Shown one piece after another: positions 1 to 11,200 of a DNA stretch of 27,162 bases. A program made the position numbers and the translations under genes. Every line of letters starts with the position of its first letter. Position 1 is the first letter of the stretch. The notes under the pieces are model-generated. The model was not told the DNA's origin. It ran no database searches and worked only from the letters and a program-made list of their open reading frames with translations. Source of the stretch: Nemertoderma westbladi. Its lineage: Eukaryota; Xenacoelomorpha; Nemertodermatida; Nemertodermatidae. Location: contig JAUCBJ010004728.1 of NCBI GenBank assembly GCA_032718475.1, positions 1 through 27,162 of the forward strand. Direction: 5' to 3'.

Positions 1-415
1 TCAGGTAACAGCTTCTTACTGTTTAAATACAATTTATAATATTTTCTGGGGGCAACGTGTTGATTGTTTCAATATTTAAACCATTTTTAGATCTATAAAT
101 TTAATATAATAAAAAACGGATATGTATATAATATATATTATATATATGGAATATCTACATATATACTCTAACTGGTTCATATTATCATGATAAATATAAA
201 TATACGCAATCAAACCTCATTATTAATTAATTAAATCTCTGGCTCTGGTTACTCACTTTGATTAAATACAAATGGGTGCCAAAGATGAGAATTAACTAAC
301 ATCAGTTCAAAACATTATATAAAAATTTGAAGCGTTAATTATTATTCAAATAAGTAATATTTAATAAAAATTATCAAATAAATTGATTATTCGTAATAAA
401 CTATAAATTATCTCG
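1..415. other. AT-rich sequence upstream of the oxidase gene
   Basis: This stretch is very AT-rich, with TA-repeat runs near 120-170. I see no coding exon on either strand. It should hold the promoter and 5' UTR of the oxidase gene that starts at 416, and it probably also lies within unc-79 intron 9. A TATAAA-like string sits only about ten bases before the ATG, so it is too close to be trusted as a TATA box. Confidence 0.4.
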
Positions 416-1492
416 ATGGGGGAGTGTAAAGTTCCGAGTATCTGTGTAATCGGCGCCGGTATTTCGGGTTTATCGAGTGCGGCTCGGATATTAAACGACG
501 GGCGAACGGCCAACGCGAAACTAACCGTAATAGCGGATAATCTATCGCCCAATACGGTGAGCGACGTGGCCGTGGGGTTCTGGGAACCACTGCTAGATAG
601 TGATACACCACGCCATCTAGCGTACCGATGGGGTACAGCAACGTGGGACCATATGATGCAGCTGTATAGACAAGGTCGATCAGCTGATATTGGAATTACC
701 GTAACCCCTGGTTACTATATGTCAGACTCTAAGGAAACTGCTAATGAAAACATCAAATGTCTGCAAGAGTTTAAGATATCGAGTCACCATTTACCAAGCG
801 ACGAGGTTAAACAGCTGTTCCCCCTCACATACCATAAACTAAACGAAGTTGTGAGTTGGACCACGGTAATCCTGCAATTCGAACGATATTCTAAATACTT
901 AACGGAAATCATCGAGAGCAGAAAAGGAGTGATTGTTGTTGACAAGACGAGGTTGGAAGACCTCGAATACGATATAGTAGTGAATTGTACGGGATTGGGG
1001 GCGGCGACTTTCGTTGGGGATACCGATATGTATCCGATAAGAGGCCAAATAACCCGGGTTTTTGCGCCGTTTGTGAAGAATTTTATTTCTTGTTCGGAAA
1101 GCAACGAACTCGGTGACTTTGTGCACGTTCACCCAGGGGTGGAAGGGGAGGTGCTGATTGGTGGGACGTTTATAAAAGGGAGCTGGGACACCGCGGTCTC
1201 CAAGCCAACGAAATCGCGCTATATGGAGGGGGCCGAGGAAATTGCGCCGGGAGTTAAATTCGCGAAACATTTGGGAGATTTAGTGGGTTTGCGGCCCGGG
1301 AGAGAAGGGGGCGTCCGGTTGGAGACGGAGTTCGTGGTACGTGGAAGTCGCCGATTGGCTGTGGTGCACAATTACGGACACGGGCGGGCCGGCGTTACTT
1401 GGCATTGGGGTTGCGCCGGGGATGTGGCTGAGTTAGTAGCTGGTTTGGTTGAACAGTACCCTTCCTGGAAAGGGAGCACTCAAACTAAATGA
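416..1492 (+). CDS. DDO: FAD-dependent D-aspartate / D-amino-acid oxidase, intronless
   Basis: The single open frame encodes 358 residues; the family is usually about 340-350. Members oxidatively deaminate D-amino acids (D-Asp/D-Glu for DDO, neutral ones for DAO) with FAD, making a 2-oxo acid, ammonia and hydrogen peroxide. Visible family marks are the dinucleotide-binding GAGISG at residues 13-18, a TVSDVAVGFWEP segment, DIVVNCTGLG, RGQITRVFAP, VGLRPGREGGVRLE with the substrate-binding arginine region, and the C-terminal HNYGHGRAGVTWHWG block that contacts FAD. The short lid loop and the SDTP motif favour DDO, whereas GFWEP and HNYGHG also recall DAO, so substrate preference is uncertain. 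The C-terminus (TQTK) is not a canonical peroxisomal targeting signal. The tyrosine of the usual YIxPG motif appears to be histidine (HVHPG). There are no introns although surrounding genes are intron-rich, so it may be a retrocopy or may have lost its introns. Confidence 0.9.
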   Translation: MGECKVPSICVIGAGISGLSSAARILNDGRTANAKLTVIADNLSPNTVSDVAVGFWEPLLDSDTPRHLAYRWGTATWDHMMQLYRQGRSADIGITVTPGYYMSDSKETANENIKCLQEFKISSHHLPSDEVKQLFPLTYHKLNEVVSWTTVILQFERYSKYLTEIIESRKGVIVVDKTRLEDLEYDIVVNCTGLGAATFVGDTDMYPIRGQITRVFAPFVKNFISCSESNELGDFVHVHPGVEGEVLIGGTFIKGSWDTAVSKPTKSRYMEGAEEIAPGVKFAKHLGDLVGLRPGREGGVRLETEFVVRGSRRLAVVHNYGHGRAGVTWHWGCAGDVAELVAGLVEQYPSWKGSTQTK

Positions 1493-1561
1493 CTTGAAAA
1501 ACTGTAAATCAGCGATTAATTATTTATTGTCCACTAACTTTTATATTAGTAAAAAAAAGGG

Positions 1562-1567
1562 AATAAA
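1562..1567 (+). terminator. poly(A) signal of the oxidase gene
   Basis: AATAAA lies 70 bases after the stop codon, on the oxidase strand. A run of eight A just before it (about 1551-1558) could be ordinary AT-rich sequence or the trace of a retrocopied tail. Confidence 0.5.
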
Positions 1568-1863
1568 ATAATACTTACTCATTATATTCCCTCACACTAT
1601 AACGTTCATCAAGAGTATTATCCCATAAACGGTTCAACTTATTTTTAAGAAAACATTTTTACCCTATATAACGGCCAACTTGAGGCAAACACAAAACCCT
1701 CAGAGACAAAAAGTGTTTCTTTATAATCACAAACATTATTTCACTCTATTTGTGAAACATTCATTCACCTACGTATTGGTTGACCAATCTCAACAACTCC
1801 CCATGCAGTATCACTGCTGCCTGTGATTAATACTATCTGATGGTTCTATTTATCTATACTCAC
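1568..1863. other. intron sequence between the oxidase gene and unc-79 exon 9
   Basis: AT-rich sequence with no supported exon on either strand. It forms the start of unc-79 intron 9 (donor at 1863-1862). Confidence 0.5.
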
Positions 1864-2207
1864 CATGGCAACCAGTATGGATACGATCAGCTGACTCTGT
1901 TTATGGCTGTTCCCCTGGTTCTGCGGTACCATCTGCAGCTCCATTTGTTTCAGTATGAGGTCTAACATTGTAATAAAACATGACAGTTCGGATTGGTCCT
2001 CAGGTACCACTTGGTCTTCCTGTGTCTTATTGTCACCCCGGTAACGCTGTGACGACTTGCACAATGAAGCGTCAGTGTCTGGGTCCGCCACCATGATGCA
2101 GTCGGTGAGGAGACTGGTAGGCGTGCCGGGCTGCTCTTTGGAGAGGAAGCTGCCAAGGATATTGAGACAACCCTCGTGGAACATGGATAGGAGAATGTTT
2201 AAAGGAA
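1864..2207 (-). CDS. UNC79: unc-79 exon 9 (residues 627-741)
   Basis: The acceptor is CTTTTCCAG| and the donor is GCCATG|GTGAGT, phase 0 out. It begins VPLNILLSMFHEGC, matching VPLQLLISMFSDGV of UNC79, and later has SELSCFITMLDLILKQMELQ matching the NLNCFILMFDLLLKQMELQ block. The middle is a shorter, divergent linker than in vertebrates. The next exon is not visible in 1-1863. Confidence 0.92.
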
Positions 2208-5200
2208 CTGGAAAAGTGACAAAAATAAACAGTTATAATAGATACTAAAACGATAATAAATAATACTATAATTAAACGAAACAAAATAACTGTTTACATA
2301 CTTCTCTATGTAAAGTAGCACTTTACAGTGTTCTAATCCGGGAGGTTTGATATAAGAATAAACATCGTAAATTAAACCACATCCAATAAGCAGAACACTG
2401 AAAAGGCATTTAGCAAAAAATATGTAGCTGTTTATTTAAAAATTTTAACATTTCGAAACGAATGTATGGAAAACTTTTGTAAATTTAGATAATTAACAAA
2501 TTTTCGTTCCAGCTTTGCTAAATGAGTACTGGAGTTTCCTCTGGGGAGTATAGTTCTGGGGGGACCGCACGCGGAAATAAGTCGCAAGACTTCGTGTGTC
2601 TTCCCTGACCTAACGGCCGAAGAAATCTTTTTACTTTACTTTACTATACTAACCAATAATATCGAGTTGGGACAGTATGTGTAGCCAGGACAGACCCTGG
2701 TCCTGTTCCGATAGACTATGAGTAGTAAACCTTCGAGACATAAACACGTAAAGTTTCTCGATAGGGAAACTCAAGGGACACATATCCTGGTCGAATATCT
2801 TGGATAGAGTAACCCGGAGTTGTTTCTGATCAACTTCGTTCACGTGGTTGTCAATGGAAGACAACCACCGCGGCATAATGTGGTCCCAAACCTCATAGGT
2901 TATTATGTTGCTAAGTAACAAAAATAACAATAACCAATGGGGTGCTTGATGCTGTGTAATCAAGCATTATATAGAGTTTTGGTATAGCATTAGTCGATCA
3001 AGACTTACACAAAGGGTAGTTGTAATATAAAGTACAGCCATAATATAAAGTACAGTAGCAATATAAAGCACAGTAGTGATATAAAGCACATGAGTAATAT
3101 AATGTACTGACATAATATGAAGTAGTGATAATATAAAGTACAGTAGTCATATAATGAATAGTAGTACTAATAATATACAGTAGTAATATAAAGTAAAGTG
3201 TAGTAATATAAAGTACAGTGGAAATATTATTATATTGTTATTGTATTGACTAGTAACTTACTACGGCATTAAACAGAACAGTTTGTGTATACCCTCGCTG
3301 TGTTGCTTGCATCGACTAGCCAGGGTGTCCCAGTAGCCGCCTACCCTTGCGAACTGGTCCGGGTAGGGTAGCAGACAGTGGACGAATACACTGAAGTGGG
3401 AATCCATGATGGCTTGGAGGAAATGGGTTACTACCTCAGGTTTAAGGCTCTCTAGGGATACACCGACGGCATCGTTGGATAAAAACGCTGGAAAGAGAAA
3501 AATAATAGTAATCGATTAAATATAAACGTCGAATTCACCTTCTGTATACAATTAATGGTATATCTTTTTCGATAAATCTCGAATTTACAATAATTATGAA
3601 CTAAAACATTGTATATATTTTGTTACAGCATGTCAATCACTTATTTGTGCTCTGTTGAAATCCGACATTTCGGGATTTCCGGGATCGGGACCGGGATTAT
3701 CACTCTGGGATCTCGATTTTCGGGATCGCGATTGCAATTTTGGATAAATTTCCATAAAGTTATTAGTATTAGTATAATAATTTTTGTTAATAGGGTTTTA
3801 CTGGGCGGTGATTATATTTAAACTGTAACCTTTCTGATTTGACGAAATTTAAACTGTATGTCTGTCTCTTGGTCTGTCTGTGAACACCACAGACTGTCGG
3901 GCGCTACTCCTATCCCATGATTTACTCCCAGTAATTTACTGGTCCTCATTTTATCGACCCCAGTGGATGAAAGGCAGAGTGGACCCTGGCGGGGCTGAAC
4001 CTACAACCATTAGATTGAAGACCCGGAGCTCAACCAGCTGAGCTACCCCGCCATTTCAGCTACCCCGCCATTTGAGAAATCAATAAAAGTAACAAAAAAA
4101 TCAATTTATGTGTTTTATCTAATTTTGTATATTTATTTTACGTATATAGGCCTAAATATTTTTTTAACCCAATAGATTACTTAATAATTACTTAATAATG
4201 AAATTATTATTAATTTATATAAGTGATGAGCTGCTGACAGCTGACCAGCGGGGCCTGGCGAATGGAATTAAAAATCTTCCTCACAAGGGGGTGGGATGCA
4301 GAGTCTCCAAGGGAGGGGTCATGGCCCCCTTGGCGCCCCCGGCTACGCCACTGGTTTAAACACTAAACCATAGTACATCGCCTCCAAACCAATAGAACAT
4401 CGCCTACAACCTACCTGTAACATCGAACCAATAGAACATCGCCTCCAACCTACCTGTAACATCGAACCAATAGAACATCGCCTCCAACCTACCTGTAACA
4501 TCGAACCAATAGAACATCGCCTCCAACCACCTGTAACATCGAACCAATAGTACATCGCCTCCAAACCAATAGAACATCGCCTCCAACCTACCTGTAACAT
4601 CGAACCAATAGAACATCGCCTCCAACCTACCTGTAACATCAAACCAATAGAACATCGCCTCCAACCTACCTGTAACATCGAACCAATAGAACATCGCCTC
4701 CAACCTACCTGTAACATCGAACCAATAGAACATCGCCTCCAACCACCTGTAACATCGAACCAATAGTACATCGCCTCCAAACCAATAGAACATCGCCTCC
4801 AACCTACCTGTAACATCGAACCAATAGAACATCGCCTCCAACCTACCTGTAACATCGAACCAATAGAACATCGCCTCCAACCTACCTGTAACATCGAACC
4901 AATAGAACATCGCCTCCAACCTACCTGTAACATCGAACCAATAGAACATCGCCTCCAACCTACCTGTAACATCGAACCAATAGAACATCGCCTCCAACCT
5001 ACCTGTAACATCGAACCAATAGAACACCGCCCCAACCTACCTGTAACATCGAACAAATAGAACATCGCCTCCAACCTACCTGTAACATCGAACCAATAGA
5101 ACATCGCCTCCAACATACCTGTAACATCGAACCAATAGAACATCGCCTCCAACCTACCTGTAACATCGAACCAATAGAACACCGCCCCAACCTACCTGTA

Positions 5201-8200
5201 ACATCGAACCAATAGAACATCGCCTCCAACATACCTGTAACATCGAACCAATAGAACATCGCCTCCAACCACCTGTAACATCGAACCAATAGTACATCGC
5301 CTCCAAACCAATAGAACATCGCCTCCAACCTACCTGTAACATCGAACCAATAGAACATCGCCTCAAACCTACCTGTAACATTGAACCAATAGAACATCGC
5401 CTCCTGTAACATCGAACCAATATAACATCGCCTCCAACCTACCTGTAGCATCGAACCAATAGAACATCGCCTCAAACCTACCTGTAACATTGAACCAATA
5501 GAACATCGCCTCCTGTAACATCGAACAAATAGAACATCGCCTCCAACCTACCTGTAACATCGAACCAATAGAACACCGCCCCGACCTACCTGTAACATCG
5601 AACCAATAAAACATCGCCTCCAACCTACCTGCAACATCGAACCAATAGAACATCGCCTCCAACCTACCTGTAACATCGAACCAATAGAACATCGCCTCAA
5701 ACCTACCTGTAACATTGAACCAATAGAACATCGCCTCCTGTAACATCGAACAAATAGAACATCGCCTCCAACCTACCTGTAACATCGAACCAATAGAACA
5801 CCGCCCCAACCTACCTGTAACATCGAACCAATAAAACATCGCCTCCAACCTACCTGTAACATCGAACCAATAGAACACCGCCCCAACCTACCTGTAACAT
5901 CGAACCAATAGAACATCGCCTCCAACCTACCTGTAACATCGAACCAATAGAACACCGCCCCAACCTACCTGTAACATCGAACCAATAGAACACCGCCCCA
6001 ACCTACCTGTAACATCGAACCAATAGAACATCGCCTCCAACCTACCTGTAACATCGAACCAATAGAACATCGCCTCCAACCTACCTGTAACATCGAACCA
6101 ATAGAACACCGCCCCAACCTACCTGTAACATCGAACCAATAGAACACCGCCCCAACCTACCTGTAACATCGAACCAATAGAACATCGCCTCCAACCTACC
6201 TGTAACATCGAACCAATAGAACATCGCCTCCAACCTACCTGTAACATCGAACCAATAGAACATCGCCCCAACCTACCTGTAACATCGAACCAATAGAACA
6301 CCGCCCCAACCTACCTGTAACATCGAACCAATAGAACACCGCCCCAACCTACCTGTAACATCGAACCAATAGAACATCGCCTCCAACCTACCTGTAACAT
6401 CGAACCAATAGAACATCGCCTCCAACATACCTGTAACATCGAACCAATAGAACATCGCCTCCAACCAACCTGTAGCGTCGAACCAATAGAACATCGCCTC
6501 CAACCTACCTGTAACATCGAACCAATAGAACATCGCCTCCAACATACCTGTAACATCGAACCAATAGAACATCGCCTCCAACCAACCTGTAGCGTCGAAC
6601 CAATAGAACATCGCCCCAACCTACCTGTAACATCGAACCAATAGAACACCGCCCCAACCTACCTGTAACATCGAACCAATAGAACATCGCCTCCAACCTA
6701 CCTGTAACATCGAACCAATAGAACACCGCCCCAACCTACCTGTAACATCGAACCAATAGAACACCGCCCCAACCTACCTGTAACATCGAACCAATAGAAC
6801 ACCGCCCCAACCTACCTGTAACATCGAACCAATAGAACATCGCCTCCAACCTACCTGTAACATCGAACCAATAGAACATCGCCTCCAACCTACCTGTAAC
6901 ATCGAACCAATAGAACACCGCCCCAACCTACCTGTAACATCGAACCAATAGAACACCGCCCCAACCTACCTGTAACATCGAACCAATAGAACACCGCCCC
7001 AACCTACCTGTAACATCGAACCAATAGAACACCGCCCCAACCTACCTGTAACATCGAACCAATAGAACATCGCCTCCAACCTACCTGTAACATCGAACCA
7101 ATAGAACATCGCCTCCAACATACCTGTAACATCGAACCAATAGAACACCGCCCCAACCTACCTGTAACATCGAACCAATAGAACACCGCCCCAACCTACC
7201 TGTAACATCGAACCAATAGAACACCGCCCCAACCTACCTGTAACATCGAACCAATAGAACATCGCCTCCAACCTACCTGTAACATCGAACCAATAGAACA
7301 TCGCCTCCAACCTACCTGTAACATCGAACCAATAGAACATCGCTTCCAACCTACCTGTAACATCGAACCAATAGAACATCGCCTCCAACCTACCTGTAAC
7401 ATCGAACCAATAGAACATCGCCTCCAACCTACCTGTAACATCGAACCAATAGAACATTGCCTCCAACCAGCCTGTAGCGTCGAACCAATAGAACATCGCC
7501 TCCAACCTACCTGTAACATCGAACCAATAGAACATTGCCTCCAACCAGCCTGTAACATTGAACCAATAGAACATCGCCTCCTGTAACATCGAACCAATAT
7601 AACATCGCCTCCAACCTACCTGTAGCGTCGAACCAATAGAACACCGCCCCAACCTACCTGTAACATCGAACCAATAGAACATCGCCTCCAACCTACCTGT
7701 AACATCGAACCAATAGAACATCGCCTCCAACCACCTGTAACATCGAACCAATAGAACATCGCCTCCAACCTACCTGTAACATCGAACCAATAGAACATCG
7801 CCTCCAACCTACCTGTAACATCGAACCAATAGAACATCGCCTCCAACCGACCTGTAACATCGAACCAATAGAACATCGCCTCCAACCTACCTGTAACATC
7901 GAACCAATAGAACATCGCCTCCAACCTGCCTTTAACATCGAACCAATAGAACATCGCCTCCAAACCAATAGAACATCGCCTCCAACCTACCTGTAACATC
8001 GAACCAATAGAACATCGCATCCAACCTACCTGTAGCGTCGAACCAATAGAACACCGCCTCCAACCTACCTGTAACATCGAACCAATAGAACATCGCCTCC
8101 AACCTACCCGTAACATCGAACCAATAGAACATCGCCTCCAACATACCTGTAACATCGAACCAATAGAACATCGCCTCCAACCTACCCGTAACATCGAACC

Positions 8201-11200
8201 AATAGAACATCGCCTCCAACCTACCTGTAACATCGAACCAATAGAACATCGCCTCCAACCTACCTGTAACATCGAACCAATAGAACATCGCCTCCAACCT
8301 ACCTGTAACATCGAACCAATAGAACATCGCCTCCAACCTACCTGTAACATCGAACCAATAGAACATCGCCTCCAACCGACCTGTAACATCGAACCAATAG
8401 AACATCGCCTCCAACCTACCTGTAACATCGAACCAATAGAACATCGCCTCCAACCTGCCTTTAACATCGAACCAATAGAACATCGCCTCCAAACCAATAG
8501 AACATCGCCTCCAACCTACCTGTAACATCGAACCAATAGAACATCGCATCCAACCTACCTGTAGCGTCGAACCAATAGAACACCGCCTCCAACCTACCTG
8601 TAACATCGAACCAATAGAACATCGCCTCCAACCTACCCGTAACATCGAACCAATAGAACATCGCCTCCAACATACCTGTAACATCGAACCAATAGAACAT
8701 CGCCTCCAACCTACCCGTAACATCGAACCAATAGAACATCGCCTCCAACCTACCTGTAACATCGAACCAATAGAACATCGCCTCCAACCTACCTGTAACA
8801 TCGAACCAATAGAACATCGCCTCCAACCTACCTGTAACATCGAACCAATAGAACATCGCCTCCAACCTACCGGTAGCGTCGAACCAATAGAACATTGCCT
8901 CCAACCTACCTGTAACATCGAACCAATAGAACATCGCCTCCAACCTACCTGTAACATCGAACCAATAGAACATTGCCTCCAACCTACCTGTAACATCGAA
9001 CCAATAGAACATCGCCTCCAACCTACCTGTAACATCGAACCAATAGAACATCGCCTCCAACCTATCCGTAACATCGAACCAATAGAACATCGCCTCCAAC
9101 CTACCTGTAACATCGAACCAATAGAACATCGCCTCCAACCTACCTGTAACATCGAACCAATAGAACATCGCCTCCAACCTACCTGTAACATCGAACCAAT
9201 AGAACATCGCCTCCAACCTATCCGTAACATCGAACCAATAGAACATCGCCTCCAACCTACCTGTAACATCGAACCAATAGAACATCGCCTCCAACCTACC
9301 TGTAACATCGAACCAATAGAACATCGCCACCAACCTACCGGTAGCGTCGAACCAATAGAACATCGCCTCCAAACCAATAGAACATCGCCTCCAACCTACC
9401 TGTAACATCGAACCAATAGAACATCGCCTCCAACCTACCGGTAGCGTCGAACCAATGGAACAGAGCCGCCAGCAGATGACCCAACTCCTCTATTACCACA
9501 TCATCTCCAGGTCGCGGTTTGCAGTACTGAATGAGGAGCCAGATAGCGAAACGGCTTAGTAGTTTACGGTCCTGGTATATATAGCTGATGATTGGCGCGC
9601 TATCATCCGTTACCTAGGTGATAACCCAAACAAGGTATTTCAGTACAAACATTATTTTGTCTGTTTACAATAATTACTGAATATTTTACGTAATAAAGAA
9701 ATTACAGTTACCAAAGAAACAATTAATATTAATTAGCAGTGTCAGTTACGTAGAAATCACACTTTAATCATTATTGCATTATGTAGTTAATGTATACCAT
9801 ATAATGTAATTAATTATTATCTTACAATGGGTTCAAACAGATACAAACCTAACTTAAACAAGTGGAGCAACCCAACTGTTAGCGATCTGTTGCATCGGCC
9901 ATCGGCCACAAAGCCGACACTGCGGGATATATTGGCCGAAGTGCCACCCAAAGGAATTCGCCTTCCCCAATACGACGTAAGTTATTAAATTACATTTTAT
10001 ATTCATTCCAGTTGGCGTGAATCAAGCCGTGAAATAGAGTAAAATTATTGCAGGGCTACGTAAAAGTAAAAAGGGAAAAGTTACCTTCGGCCGTTAGGCC
10101 AGGGATTACGCACAAAAAACTTACGACCTTTTTCCATTACGGTCCCCCCAGCCCCCAGAACTATACTCCCCAGAGGTAACTGCTACTCTTTAGTTACCAT
10201 TAAGGGATGCAAGGATGAGAAGTGTCCTGGCTTAATTTATTGCATGGCTTGATGGCTACATGGCATTCATTCATTCATTTGTTTAGTCGAATAAAGTTAT
10301 AGACAATAACAATATAATTATTATTATACATCAAGTAAAAATCTGACAATCTGATGAATACAATTAGATATAGCTTATTAGTAGTGTCGCCAATAATATA
10401 TTTCTAGTTACAGGAAACTGCTTGCGGTCATTAAACGAACTTGTTGCCACCTTAGGATTAAAAATCCAATCTAAGGAATCTATTTATGTATTTGTCAGAC
10501 TATGTGGAAGTAATTGATGTTAACGACATACTGACTAACAGGGGGTTGTTATGTATATATTAACTTTAAGGAAGAACAGGAGTATTACACCCCCAATAAA
10601 AAAATATAGAATCAGGACATTTAGCCCAAAATATACTTCTCGACCCCTAGGGTCATCGAAGAACAACAAACACACAAACACAAACAAATATAAATACATG
10701 TTAAACACACAGGGTATGTGTCGCAACCCTAACCCTAAGCCTACCCGCCATACACTAAATGATACCGTTAATAAACTGCACAAAATATATGACATTTTGT
10801 CGCCGTGAAAAGGGTAAGACTAGGTCAAAAATAATTATTTTGTAAAAAATAAATGCGTTTCAGGTGTCTCGGACCAGTACGCGCTAATCCGCGACACCCT
10901 CGTCAGTTGGACAGGGGATTAACCAAGCCAAGTTAGCCAATTAAGTTAACCTTAAGTTAAGTTAAGCTAATCAAGTTAGCCAAGCCAATTAGCCAAGGGT
11001 TAGGTTAGGGTTGTGACACACACACACCCTGTATGTTTAGGATGTATTTATATTTGTTTGTGTTTGTTGTTCTTCGATGACCCTAGGGGTCGAGAAGTAT
11101 ATTTTGGGCTAAATGTCCTGATTCTATATTTTTTTATTGGGGGTGTAAGACTCATTTTCTTCCTTTAAGTTAATATGTGGAAGTATTCCGAAATACGGCG

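Noticed and set aside
3609-3821. 70-codon plus-strand frame
   Set aside because: It spans a short CGGGATC-rich simple stretch in unc-79 intron 6, with no recognisable protein or splice signals.
3985-4052. A tRNA gene on the minus strand
   Set aside because: The B box and anticodon arm are degraded and the sequence continues into a SINE body.
7932-9408. Minus-strand open frames of 481 and 315 codons (MFYWFDVTGRLEA repeats)
   Set aside because: They are reading frames through array 1, broken wherever 38-bp or truncated units occur. The coding look comes from descent from exon 6.
4365-9438. CRISPR-like regular repeat
   Set aside because: Units are contiguous with no unique spacers, and the context is a eukaryotic intron.
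10535-10808. Overlapping 86- and 85-codon open frames on both strands
   Set aside because: They lie in one arm of the foldback element, with no domain and no splice support.
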